Source of the DNA: an uncultured Dorea sp.
GTDB lineage: Bacteria > Bacillota > Clostridia > Lachnospirales > Lachnospiraceae
DNA: 20,960 nucleotides
NCBI RefSeq assembly: GCF_934294775.1
Contig: NZ_CAKRAH010000046.1
Span: forward strand, 1 to 20,960
Reading direction: 5' to 3'
Shown here one piece after another: positions 1-6,971 of this stretch. A model generated the notes under the pieces. The model had not been told where the DNA came from and ran no database searches. It saw only the letters and a program-made list of their open reading frames with translations. A program made the translations under genes and the position numbers. Position 1 is the stretch's first letter. Each line of letters starts with the position of its first letter.

Positions 1-2
1 GC

Positions 3-1253
3 AGCTTTTTTCAACAAGTATATAATATGGCTGATTCTATTATCGTTGGTCAGTTTGTTGGCTCATCTGCACTTGCGGCAGTCGGTGCCTGTGCTGCACT
101 TACGAATGTCTTCATTTGTATAGCATTGGGGGCCGGCGTAGGTGCAGGTGTGCTTGTGAGCCGTTATTTTGGAGCCAGAGATTATAGTAAAATGAAAACA
201 ATTGTGTCAACATCATTGATCAGTTTCCTGATTCTAAGCATACTGCTGGGTGTCTTTGGGTTTTGTTTTTCCCATTCGATGATGAGTTTATTACAGACAC
301 CTGCGGATATACTGGAGGAAGCAGTACTGTATCTCCGTGTTTATTTTGTGGGATTTCCATTTCTGTTTATGTATAACATCCTTTCAACAATGTTCACTTC
401 AATCGGTGAATCTAAGATTCCATTGGGACTTTTGATATTTTCTTCTGTTTTGAACATTTTTATGGATCTTTGGATGGTGGCTGGACTTGGTTTGGGAGTG
501 TTTGGTGCAGCACTTGCAACACTCATTGCACAGGGAATTTCAGCCGTGTTTTCACTTTTGATCTTCTTTAGCCGGATGCGCCGGTATAAAAGTCACTTTG
601 ACTGGTTTGACAGGCATGAATTGTATTCCATGCTGCGGATTGCTGTACCTTCGGTTCTGCAGCAGTCTACAGTGTCAATCGGTATGATGATCGTACAGGC
701 AGTTGTAAATCCATTCGGTACACAGGCACTTGCAGGTTATGCGGCAACGATGAGAGTAGAGAATGTCTTTTCATTGATATTTGTATCTATCGGAAATGCA
801 GTCTCGCCGTATGTTTCCCAGAATCTTGGTGCAAAGAAAATGGATCGTATCAAAAAGGGATATCATGCGGCACTGGTGTTAGATCTGTGTTTTGCAGTCC
901 TTGCTTTTGTAGTCATTGAAACACTGCATACGCAGATTTCTTCATTATTCCTGGGGAAAGATGGATCCGCCTTAGCATATCAGGTGTCAGGGGATTATAT
1001 GAGATGGATCGGTTACTTTTTCATTTTCATGGGTATCAAGATGGCAACCGATGGAGTACTTCGTGGACTTGGAATCATGCGCCCGTTTCTCATCGCCAAT
1101 ATGGTAAACCTTGCGATCCGCCTGGCAGTTGCTTTGATTTTTGCACCCCGGTTTGGCATTGCATTTGTCTGGCTTGCTGTACCGGCTGGCTGGTTTGCAA
1201 ATTTTCTGATTTCCTATGTGGCACTTAACAGATGTAAAGTGTTCTCACCATGA
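3..1253 (+). CDS. MATE family multidrug/Na+ efflux transporter, 5'-truncated by the window edge
   Basis: This is an inner-membrane antiporter of the multidrug and toxic compound extrusion family, which exports cationic drugs or metabolites in exchange for Na+ or H+. The open frame runs off the left edge. The codons before the first ATG (position 27) already encode the conserved N-terminal helix (SFFQQVYNMADSIIVGQFVG), so the ATG is internal and the true start lies upstream. About 416 residues are visible against a usual 440-460, so roughly one helix is missing. The rest is a chain of hydrophobic helices in two repeats, with MATE-like stretches such as GAALATLIAQGISAVFSL and the repeat-2 start PSVLQQSTVSIGMMIVQ. 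The C-terminus is a little short. It converges on the PucR-type gene with only 25 bp between and no obvious terminator. Family is confident; substrate is unknown. Confidence 0.93.
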   Translation, partial: SFFQQVYNMADSIIVGQFVGSSALAAVGACAALTNVFICIALGAGVGAGVLVSRYFGARDYSKMKTIVSTSLISFLILSILLGVFGFCFSHSMMSLLQTPADILEEAVLYLRVYFVGFPFLFMYNILSTMFTSIGESKIPLGLLIFSSVLNIFMDLWMVAGLGLGVFGAALATLIAQGISAVFSLLIFFSRMRRYKSHFDWFDRHELYSMLRIAVPSVLQQSTVSIGMMIVQAVVNPFGTQALAGYAATMRVENVFSLIFVSIGNAVSPYVSQNLGAKKMDRIKKGYHAALVLDLCFAVLAFVVIETLHTQISSLFLGKDGSALAYQVSGDYMRWIGYFFIFMGIKMATDGVLRGLGIMRPFLIANMVNLAIRLAVALIFAPRFGIAFVWLAVPAGWFANFLISYVALNRCKVFSP

Positions 1254-1278
1254 GCACAGCCATGAGGAAGGGCATACT

Positions 1279-2469
1279 TTAATTCATTAAAATGAAGTGA
1301 TATAAATATAGTGCAAGATGCAGATTCAAACGGGCAGAAGCATTTTGCAGATCAACATGTAACAGTTCTTCAATTCTTGTGATGCGGTATTTAATCGTAT
1401 TTCGATGCGTATAAGCAGCATCAGCGGTATGTAGAATATTGCAGTTATTTTGTAAATAAAGAGATAATGTTTCAACTAACCGGGTGTGGTTATCTGCGTC
1501 ATAGTGGATAAGCGCACCCAGTTGGGTTTCTACGAAAGATTCATAGAGCTGTGTCTGATTTAAATCAGAAAACAGTTGGTAGAGTCCAAGCTGGTTGTAG
1601 CACAGGTGTTGATGGTTAAGCTTTAATTTATTGCAGTAATGAATACATTCTGCGGCCTGTTCATAGCTTTGCTTTAGTTTCGTCACATCCGATACGGAAA
1701 GTCCGACTCCGATATTACAGGTTAATTGCGGATGAGTCAGACTGACATAATCAATCGTTTTTTGAAATAATTTTGTAATTTCAGAAAAATCTTTATCAGG
1801 GAAAATCCCAATAATGTGATTGCTGTAAGTTGATGCAAGGAAAGAAGTATTCTGTTCGGAAAATGCCTGATCAAGATATTCGTAGAGATTATTACAGATA
1901 GTCTGTTCCATTCTGGCAGTTTGTCCGGATTCAGGCAAAATAAAGTGCAGCAGGAAAAAATGATGGCTGCCTTCAAAGGAATATCCACTATTGGAGGCCT
2001 GAAGCTTTAAGGCAGATGCACTAAGCTGATTCTCGAATACAATATTGAAGATAACATCATTACGGGTACTTTGATAAAAATTATTATTAGAAATTGCATG
2101 ACCGATTTCTTCGAAAAAGTCAACAAGAGGGAGGTTCCATGGAATCGCAAATAAAGGAAACTCATTTTCATTACATAAGGAGAGAACAGATTTTGAAATT
2201 TTTTCAACATAGTTTGGACCAATCAGTAAAAGCGCACCGGACATGTTTAGATGAATGGCTTCTTTTAAAAGCGCTGCAAGATTAAAATCGGGTTCCGAAC
2301 TGACCGGTCTGCTGATAATTAAAAGTTCGCCGCCGTGTACCCATTGGGAAAGAGAGAGAGACTCTGCTTTGTAAACCCAACGGATTCCTTTATGAAGTCC
2401 ATTGCTGCCGGCAATTAATTTTAATTTGGATAAAGATGATAAAGTATAAAGATCCTTACATTGAAACAT
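1279..2469 (-). CDS. PucR-family transcriptional regulator
   Basis: This 396-residue protein has the PucR layout. An N-terminal ligand-sensing domain (about residues 1-125, with GIRWVYKAESLSLSQWVHGG and GALLLIGPNYVEKI) is followed by a degenerate GGDEF-like middle region (about 160-280). A C-terminal PucR helix-turn-helix (about 330-390) carries TADAAYTHRNTIKYRITRIE. In this family the regulators respond to nitrogen-rich metabolites such as purines and control adjacent catabolic genes. It is transcribed divergently from the symporter/creatininase/deaminase operon, so it probably controls that operon, most likely as an activator; this is inference from position. The start ATG has a GGGAGG ribosome binding site on the minus strand. 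Its own promoter is clear (TTGAAA-17-TATAAT). Confidence 0.9.
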   Translation of the reverse strand: MFQCKDLYTLSSLSKLKLIAGSNGLHKGIRWVYKAESLSLSQWVHGGELLIISRPVSSEPDFNLAALLKEAIHLNMSGALLLIGPNYVEKISKSVLSLCNENEFPLFAIPWNLPLVDFFEEIGHAISNNNFYQSTRNDVIFNIVFENQLSASALKLQASNSGYSFEGSHHFFLLHFILPESGQTARMEQTICNNLYEYLDQAFSEQNTSFLASTYSNHIIGIFPDKDFSEITKLFQKTIDYVSLTHPQLTCNIGVGLSVSDVTKLKQSYEQAAECIHYCNKLKLNHQHLCYNQLGLYQLFSDLNQTQLYESFVETQLGALIHYDADNHTRLVETLSLYLQNNCNILHTADAAYTHRNTIKYRITRIEELLHVDLQNASARLNLHLALYLYHFILMN

Positions 2470-2503
2470 AGTAGCCGCCTCCCTTTATAAAAAGATTTAA
2501 CTA

Positions 2504-2532
2504 ATTATAAAAGAAGAACGGCAGATTTTCAA
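2504..2532 (-). promoter_or_regulatory. Predicted promoter of the PucR-type regulator
   Basis: Read on the minus strand there is TTGAAA (2532-2527), a 17-bp spacer and TATAAT (2509-2504), close to the vegetative consensus. It lies 35 bp before the regulator's start codon. Confidence 0.7.
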
Positions 2533-2538
2533 TTTATT

Positions 2539-2558
2539 TTTGCATTGATTTGTGCAAA
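2539..2558. promoter_or_regulatory. Inverted repeat TTTGCA-N8-TGCAAA in the divergent regulator/operon region
   Basis: Perfect 6-bp arms (2539-2544 and 2553-2558) with an 8-bp spacer lie between the two divergent promoters, just upstream of the regulator's -35. It is a plausible operator for the PucR-type protein, but the arms are short and A/T-rich, so chance cannot be excluded. Confidence 0.35.
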
Positions 2559-2581
2559 GATAACAAATAGAAGCGAGTTCA

Positions 2582-2604
2582 TTCGTTTCAGACTAATAAA
2601 CGAA
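2582..2604. promoter_or_regulatory. Inverted repeat TTCGTTT-N9-AAACGAA upstream of the catabolic operon promoter
   Basis: Perfect 7-bp arms (2582-2588 and 2598-2604) with a 9-bp spacer are centred about 33 bp upstream of the TTGACT box. That is a usual place for an activator site. It is the better of the two candidate operators in this divergent region. Confidence 0.45.
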
Positions 2605-2625
2605 AGAAATAAATAGATAAAAATA

Positions 2626-2654
2626 TTGACTTTTCAAAAAAATATGCCTAAAAT
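2626..2654 (+). promoter_or_regulatory. Predicted promoter of the symporter/creatininase/deaminase operon
   Basis: TTGACT (2626-2631), a 17-bp spacer and TAAAAT (2649-2654) fit a vegetative sigma promoter. Transcription would start near 2661, giving an mRNA leader of about 118 nt before the first small gene. A terminator hairpin lies inside that leader. Confidence 0.7.
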
Positions 2655-2686
2655 AGCATCATCAAAAACATACAGGGAACAAAAAC

Positions 2687-2733
2687 AAAGGAGTTTATAC
2701 AGACAAACGAAATCTGTGTAAGCTCCTTTTTTT
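2687..2733 (+). terminator. Leader terminator hairpin (candidate attenuator)
   Basis: An uninterrupted 17-bp stem (2687-2703 with 2713-2729, two G-U pairs) has a 9-nt loop, and the U-rich 3' arm continues into four more Us. It begins only about 26 nt after the predicted transcription start, so it would stop the operon's transcript before any gene unless something prevents it. The 5' arm contains AAAGGAG, a ribosome-binding-like sequence paired to CTCCTTT, but no start codon follows. Attenuation, a short stable RNA, or simple readthrough are all possible. Confidence 0.75.
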
Positions 2734-2778
2734 ATTTTCAATGTTTGAGAGAAAGTTGATTTGAAGGAGGAAATAATT

Positions 2779-2937
2779 ATGATGACATGGGAAATTATGA
2801 TAGGTGCACAGTTGATTTCGATTTTAGCTTCCGCAGGAGTGGTGATTTCATTTATGTTAAAGAAAGAGCCGTTGGATGTTGTTGAAGCAGAGCCGATACC
2901 TGTAATGGAAGGTACACTGGCACATGGAACTGTATAA
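2779..2937 (+). CDS. 52-residue single-span membrane protein, first gene of the symporter operon
   Basis: This small gene encodes 52 residues starting MMTWEIMIGAQLISILASAG and ending HGTV. One hydrophobic helix (about residues 5-26) is followed by a Lys-Lys stop-transfer signal and an acidic, proline-containing tail, predicting an Nout-Cin single-span protein. The ribosome binding site AAGGAGG sits 8-9 nt before the ATG, as strong as any in the window. It lies between two hairpin terminators and 130 bp ahead of the sodium:solute symporter. Several symporters of that family are known to have a tiny membrane partner gene beside them, so an accessory or stabilising role is a reasonable inference. 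I do not recognise the sequence itself. Confidence 0.75.
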   Translation: MMTWEIMIGAQLISILASAGVVISFMLKKEPLDVVEAEPIPVMEGTLAHGTV

Positions 2938-2941
2938 GGAA

Positions 2942-3016
2942 AATGCCTGAGTCCTGCTGTAAAAAGGAATTAAACGTTCTGAAATACAGCAGGAAAACGG
3001 CAGGCATTATTTTTTT
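2942..3016 (+). terminator. Strong hairpin terminator between the small membrane protein and the symporter
   Basis: Two nested stems occur in one hairpin: an outer 8-bp stem (AATGCCTG 2942-2949 with CAGGCATT 3001-3008) and an inner 9-bp stem (2953-2961 with 2985-2993), followed by a T-run at 3010-3016. No promoter is evident in the 50 bp between it and the symporter. The symporter therefore depends on readthrough, and this hairpin may set the ratio of small protein to symporter. Confidence 0.8.
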
Positions 3017-3067
3017 ACGCTTTTTTAGAAATTTTTCAGCAAAAAGGAGCAAAAAGGAGGAGAAAAA

Positions 3068-4549
3068 ATGACACTTGAGCAAATTTCTGTTATCTTTTTC
3101 GTAGGATTTTTAATTTTTGTAGGCCTGGTAGCATTTTTGTCAAGCAAGCTTGGTGAAAAGCAGACGAGTGGTTCGGCAGATGTCGATTACTATCTGGGTG
3201 GTAGAAGTACTCCGACCGTAGTACTTGCATTTTCTTATGTTACTTCTTCCATCAGTGCAGCCTGTTTCATGGGCGATCCGGGAATCATGTCAACCGTAGG
3301 ATGGCCGTATTACTGGGTTGTCATCGCAGTAATTCCCGGACTGATCATTCCGGCGGTAGTATTGATGCCGAAAATGAGAATGCAGGCAGAAAAACTTGGT
3401 TCTCTTACAATTCCGGAATATTTGGGAGACCGTTATCAAAGTGAAGCCTTAAGATTAATTATTGCGGGTGTGATCTCTGTATTTTATGTATTTCCACTTG
3501 TTGCTCAATTTAAAGGTGCAGCAGTATTGTTAGAATCTTTTACCGGTATATCTTTTAAAGCAGGACTTGCAATTATCACGGTTGTAATCATCTTCTATGT
3601 TATTGTGGGTGGATTAAAATCCGTTGCATGGACAGATTTTGCACAAGGACTTCCGATGTTGATCATCTCGGTCGTACTTGTGATCTTATCTTTAAAAGCA
3701 GTCGGAGGATTTAATGGACTGGAGACAAAACTGGCGCAGATCGATCCGAATATGTTAAATATAGTACAGGCAGAATCGTCTGATGCACAGATGTCATTAT
3801 CCGGCGTATTTGGTAATTTTGTATTCTGGTGTATTATTTTTATCAGTCAGCCTTATCTTTGTTCCAGATTTCTTGCAATTCCAAACGTAAAGAGAAAAAC
3901 AATTGGAACATTCTTAATTACAGCATTGATTTTAAGTACGATTTACAATAGCTTTTATCTGTGCGGTTTAACCGGACGGGTATTATTTCCAGATGTAGAA
4001 GTTGATTATCTAACTGTTACAATGGCAAAAGAAATGCTTCCGAACTGGGCGGCAGCAATGATGATGATTGGTATTTTTGCAGCAATGATGTCTACAGCAA
4101 CTTCAGTTTTACTGGTTGTAGGTCAGGCAGTCGGACGTGATTTCTATTCCAAGACGATTAATAAAAAGGCCACTCCGGAACAGGAAGTACGTGTGACAAG
4201 AATTGCAGTCGTTGCAGTTGCATTTATCTGCTTTGCCTTTAACTTCGTGAATCCGCCTGAATTTTTAAGTGTTGTGCTTTATCTTGGATTAAGCGGAATC
4301 GGAGCCTGCATCGGAGTTCCATTATTTGCGGCGATCATATCCAATCGGGCAACAAAAGAAGGTGCGATCATATCTGCAATTACAGGTCCGATTGCATATC
4401 TGGTCTTTAACTATATGATTGGAATTAACTATTGGTTTTCCTGCCAGCTTGCAGTCGTAATCGCAGCAATTCTGATGATTGGAATTTCAGCTTATATAAA
4501 TAAAAAAGATGAGACTTGTCAAATGGAAAAATATGTGATAGAAAAGTAA
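3068..4549 (+). CDS. Sodium:solute symporter (SSS family)
   Basis: This 493-residue membrane protein takes up a solute with Na+. It shows family features throughout: a YYLGGRSTP motif near residue 41, GGLKSVAWTDFAQG near 181, and MSTATSVLLVVGQAVGRDFY (341-360). The last matches the helix in PutP-like symporters whose Ser-Thr pair (here S342-T343) helps bind Na+. There are about 13 hydrophobic segments and a short charged tail. The start has the ribosome binding site AAAGGAGG. It is co-directional with and 21 bp from the creatininase-family gene, so the transported substrate is probably what the two amidohydrolases act on. Creatinine is my best guess; an alternative is another small cyclic amide or pyrimidine. 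Confidence 0.93.
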   Translation: MTLEQISVIFFVGFLIFVGLVAFLSSKLGEKQTSGSADVDYYLGGRSTPTVVLAFSYVTSSISAACFMGDPGIMSTVGWPYYWVVIAVIPGLIIPAVVLMPKMRMQAEKLGSLTIPEYLGDRYQSEALRLIIAGVISVFYVFPLVAQFKGAAVLLESFTGISFKAGLAIITVVIIFYVIVGGLKSVAWTDFAQGLPMLIISVVLVILSLKAVGGFNGLETKLAQIDPNMLNIVQAESSDAQMSLSGVFGNFVFWCIIFISQPYLCSRFLAIPNVKRKTIGTFLITALILSTIYNSFYLCGLTGRVLFPDVEVDYLTVTMAKEMLPNWAAAMMMIGIFAAMMSTATSVLLVVGQAVGRDFYSKTINKKATPEQEVRVTRIAVVAVAFICFAFNFVNPPEFLSVVLYLGLSGIGACIGVPLFAAIISNRATKEGAIISAITGPIAYLVFNYMIGINYWFSCQLAVVIAAILMIGISAYINKKDETCQMEKYVIEK

Positions 4550-4570
4550 AAAGAGAAGAGGTTGAAGAAT

Positions 4571-5323
4571 ATGTCTTATTATATGCATGATATTACATGG
4601 CCTGAATTTCAGGCAAAAAAAGATTCGGTAGTAATTTTACCAATTGGAGCGACGGAGCAGCATGCACAGCATCTTCCGCTTTGTACAGATGCTAAGATCG
4701 CAGAGAAATTTTCATGTTATCTGGCAGAAGAATTAGATGGAATCATTATGCCGACGTTGACTTATGGATATAAATCAAAACCATTAAGCGGCGGGGGACC
4801 ACTCTTTCCGGGAACAATTGACTTAAATGGAAAAACAGTGATTGATCTGGTGTATGACATCTTGATGGAACTGATAAAAGACGGATTTACAAAAATCTTT
4901 ATCATGAATGCACATTTTGAAAATGAAGCATTTGTAGTAGAAGCGATGGATCTGGTCAATCGTGATACCCACGGTGCCGCTACGATCATAGAATCGAACT
5001 GGTGGGATCCGATGCCGGAAGATGTAATCGGTAAAGTGTTCGATGAAGTACCGTTTCCGGGCTGGGCATTTGAACATGCAGCGGTAACAGAGACTTCTCT
5101 GATGATGTATTTTGCACCGGAGCTGGTTCATTTTGAAAGAGCAGTAGAAGCTCCGCCGACAGAAGCACTTCCATATTTCCGTTATCCGTTAAAAAAAGGA
5201 GACGTACCGGAAAGTGGTGCACTTGCAAGCAGTGTTTCTTCCAGTGCGGAAAGAGGTAAGATCATTGTAGACAGTGTCATTCCGGAGCTTGTGAAAATAT
5301 GCAAAAAAGAATTTAAACTTTAA
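4571..5323 (+). CDS. Creatininase-family amidohydrolase (probable creatinine amidohydrolase)
   Basis: Creatininase interconverts creatinine and creatine using two metal ions. From the ATG at 4571 the protein is 250 residues; the frame is also open from TTG at 4562, but the ATG is better spaced from the GAGG site. It keeps every residue known to matter in the Pseudomonas enzyme: E29 and H31 in ATEQHAQH, D40, H115 and E117 in MNAHFEN, tryptophans near 145 and 165, and H169 in AFEHAA. It also has the close local match YGYKS..SGGG..FPGT. That is much nearer to true creatininase than to other branches of the superfamily (MftE, FAPy deformylase types). It sits 17 bp ahead of a CodA-like deaminase. 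In this setting it might instead open the ring of the deaminated product. Confidence 0.88.
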   Translation: MSYYMHDITWPEFQAKKDSVVILPIGATEQHAQHLPLCTDAKIAEKFSCYLAEELDGIIMPTLTYGYKSKPLSGGGPLFPGTIDLNGKTVIDLVYDILMELIKDGFTKIFIMNAHFENEAFVVEAMDLVNRDTHGAATIIESNWWDPMPEDVIGKVFDEVPFPGWAFEHAAVTETSLMMYFAPELVHFERAVEAPPTEALPYFRYPLKKGDVPESGALASSVSSSAERGKIIVDSVIPELVKICKKEFKL

Positions 5324-5340
5324 GAGTAGGGGAATGTAGT

Positions 5341-6597
5341 ATGAGGAAGTTATTTAAAAATGTGAGACTGAAAGGGTCCGGAGAATTAAAGATGATGCTT
5401 GTTGAAGAAGGCAAAATTAAGCAGATCGCAGAGCAGATCTGTGTGCCGGATGAAACGGAAGTAATAGATTTGCAAGGCTATCTGGTCGTACCTCCGTATG
5501 TAGATCCGCATATTCATCTTGACTATGTGTTTACCGCAAGAAAAGAGGGGGCTTTAAACGGTACGGGAACATTGTTTGAAGGAATTCAAAGATGGAGTGA
5601 GACAAAATCAGATCTTACAGTAGAAGAAGTAAAACAGCGGGCAATTGCAGGGATTAAGAAAGAAATGACAGCAGGCGTCCAGTATATCCGTACACATGCG
5701 GATGTAACCGATCCAAACTTTACATCTTTAAAAGCGTTACTGGAATTAAGAGAAGAATTAAAAGATCTTGTTACGATTCAGGTCGTGGCATTTCCACAAG
5801 AAGGAATGTATGCTTATAAAGGTGGAGACGAACTGGTAGAAGAAGCTTTGAAAATGGGAGCAGATTGTGTCGGAGCGATTCCGCATTATGAATTTGCCAG
5901 AGAATTCGGAGAAAAATCAATTCATAAAACGGTAGATCTGGCAGTGAAATATGATAAATTAATTGACGTGCACTGTGATGAAACCGATGATGATCAGTCA
6001 AGATTTTTGGAACTTTTGTCTGCGTTAAGTTATATGGAGGGAATTGGCAGTAAGACAACCGCAAGTCATACATGTTCGTTTGGTTCTGCAAATAACAGTT
6101 ATGCATTTCGCTTGATGAAACTTTTGAAAAAAGCAGAAATCAATTTTATTTCCTGCCCGACAGAAAATATTTATCTGCAGGGACGCCAGGATACCTATCC
6201 AAAACGAAGAGGGTTAACCAGGGTAAAAGAATTAAACGATGCAAAAATCAATGTCTGCTTTGCCCAGGATTCCATGTCTGATCCATGGTATCCTCTCGGG
6301 AATGGAAACATGATGATGATTCTGGATCACGGAATTCATATCTGTCAGATGATGTCCTTTGAAGAGATTGACAATGCATTGGATCTGATTACCGTAAATG
6401 GCGCGAAAACCATGCACATTCAAGAGGAGTACGGCTTAGAAGAAGGTAAGCCGGCAAACTTTATTGTGCTTGAGGCAAAATCAGAGTTTGATGCAGTATG
6501 TGAAAGAGCCGGAATTCTTGCATCCGTAAGAAACGGAGAATACCTTTTGAAAAAAGAACCACAGGTTATACAGACGGACATTGAAATTTTAAAATAA
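5341..6597 (+). CDS. CodA-like amidohydrolase (cytosine deaminase family; candidate creatinine deaminase)
   Basis: The protein has 418 residues and closely resembles E. coli cytosine deaminase end to end. Metal and catalytic residues are intact: H57 and H59 in PHIHL, Q153 in FPQEG, H211, E214 in VHCDE, H243 in ASHT, and D310. The substrate pocket differs: E. coli has HDD before DPWYPLG, this protein has QDS, so the second Asp (D314 in E. coli, known to shape pyrimidine specificity) is S311. The family motif NIHLQGR is NIYLQGR. Cytosine deaminase-type enzymes are known to include creatinine deaminases, which yield N-methylhydantoin and ammonia. With a creatininase and a symporter in the same operon, creatinine or its analogue is the likely substrate; cytosine, 5-methylcytosine or isoguanine remain possible. 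A strong terminator follows. Confidence 0.88.
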   Translation: MRKLFKNVRLKGSGELKMMLVEEGKIKQIAEQICVPDETEVIDLQGYLVVPPYVDPHIHLDYVFTARKEGALNGTGTLFEGIQRWSETKSDLTVEEVKQRAIAGIKKEMTAGVQYIRTHADVTDPNFTSLKALLELREELKDLVTIQVVAFPQEGMYAYKGGDELVEEALKMGADCVGAIPHYEFAREFGEKSIHKTVDLAVKYDKLIDVHCDETDDDQSRFLELLSALSYMEGIGSKTTASHTCSFGSANNSYAFRLMKLLKKAEINFISCPTENIYLQGRQDTYPKRRGLTRVKELNDAKINVCFAQDSMSDPWYPLGNGNMMMILDHGIHICQMMSFEEIDNALDLITVNGAKTMHIQEEYGLEEGKPANFIVLEAKSEFDAVCERAGILASVRNGEYLLKKEPQVIQTDIEILK

Positions 6598-6622
6598 GTC
6601 AGACAACATACAGAGATAGAAC

Positions 6623-6667
6623 AATAAGGGCAAAAAATTCGGTTAAAGAATTTTTTGCCCTTATTTT
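6623..6667. terminator. Terminator of the creatinine-type operon
   Basis: A perfect 18-bp stem (6623-6640 with 6648-6665) and 7-nt loop lie 25 bp after the deaminase stop. The arms are A-rich then T-rich, so the hairpin can end transcription in either direction. It separates the metabolic operon from the genes that follow. Confidence 0.85.
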
Positions 6668-6714
6668 CGTCTTGCGGCATACGATTTAATGCGCAGAGAA
6701 CAGGAGGTAATTTT

Positions 6715-6755
6715 ATACCCCACCTAATGTTATAAACTATAGACATAAAAGGGAA
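6715..6755 (+). repeat. Copy A of a 41-bp dispersed sequence (ATACCCCA-N13-ACTATA-N-ACAT...AAAGGGAA)
   Basis: This matches 18626-18666 at 32 of 41 positions with no gaps. Conserved blocks are ATACCCCA, ACTATA, ACAT and AAAGGGAA at fixed spacing. An AGGAGG lies 7 nt upstream and a small gene starts about 40 nt downstream. In the frame that is open in the other copy, this copy has a stop codon (TAA at 6733-6735). Confidence 0.65.
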
Positions 6756-6794
6756 AACAGATCATTTATTTTCAAAGAAATGGAGGAACTGGCA

Positions 6795-6896
6795 ATGAAA
6801 GGTTTTAACACAGGTGACGGTTATATGGGAATGGTAGATGACGAATATATCTTATTTGCCAGCGAAGCGGATTATTATGATTATGTGAATGATTAA
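6795..6896 (+). CDS. 33-residue acidic, tyrosine-rich small protein
   Basis: A 33-codon gene beginning MKGFNTGDGYMGMVDDEY and ending YDYVND, with GGAGG 8 nt before the ATG. Composition is strongly acidic with six tyrosines and no membrane segment or cysteine. It starts 40 bp after a 41-bp sequence shared with another small open frame near 18650 and lies directly ahead of the jetA promoter. I do not recognise a named family. The protein-like composition and good ribosome binding site argue that it is real; a role linked to the neighbouring Wadjet genes is speculative. Confidence 0.6.
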   Translation: MKGFNTGDGYMGMVDDEYILFASEADYYDYVND

Positions 6897-6902
6897 AAAA
6901 CA

Positions 6903-6925
6903 GGAAATATGTGGAATATATTTCC
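6903..6925. promoter_or_regulatory. Inverted repeat over the jet promoter (candidate operator)
   Basis: Perfect 8-bp arms GGAAATAT (6903-6910) and ATATTTCC (6918-6925) are separated by 7 bp. The repeat covers the -35 region of the jetA promoter, the usual position for a repressor site. It lacks a T-run, so it is unlikely to be a terminator for the 33-codon gene. Confidence 0.5.
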
Positions 6926-6933
6926 AACGCATG

Positions 6934-6942
6934 TGCTATACT
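6934..6942 (+). promoter_or_regulatory. Extended -10 promoter of the jet operon
   Basis: TGCTATACT is an extended -10 (TGn plus TATACT at 6937-6942). The -35 region 17 bp upstream (GAATAT) is weak, which fits an extended -10 promoter. Transcription would start near 6949, 23 nt before the jetA ATG. Confidence 0.6.
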
Positions 6943-6971
6943 GAACTTAATTAACCAGAAGGAGAAGTTCT

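Noticed and set aside
2661..2780. Purine or other known riboswitch in the operon leader
   Set aside because: The region before the terminator is only about 26 nt and unstructured, too short for a purine aptamer, and I see no match to another known aptamer.
4762..5228. Minus-strand open frames inside the creatininase gene
   Set aside because: They overlap a gene with all catalytic residues intact, lack ribosome binding sites and look like shadow frames.
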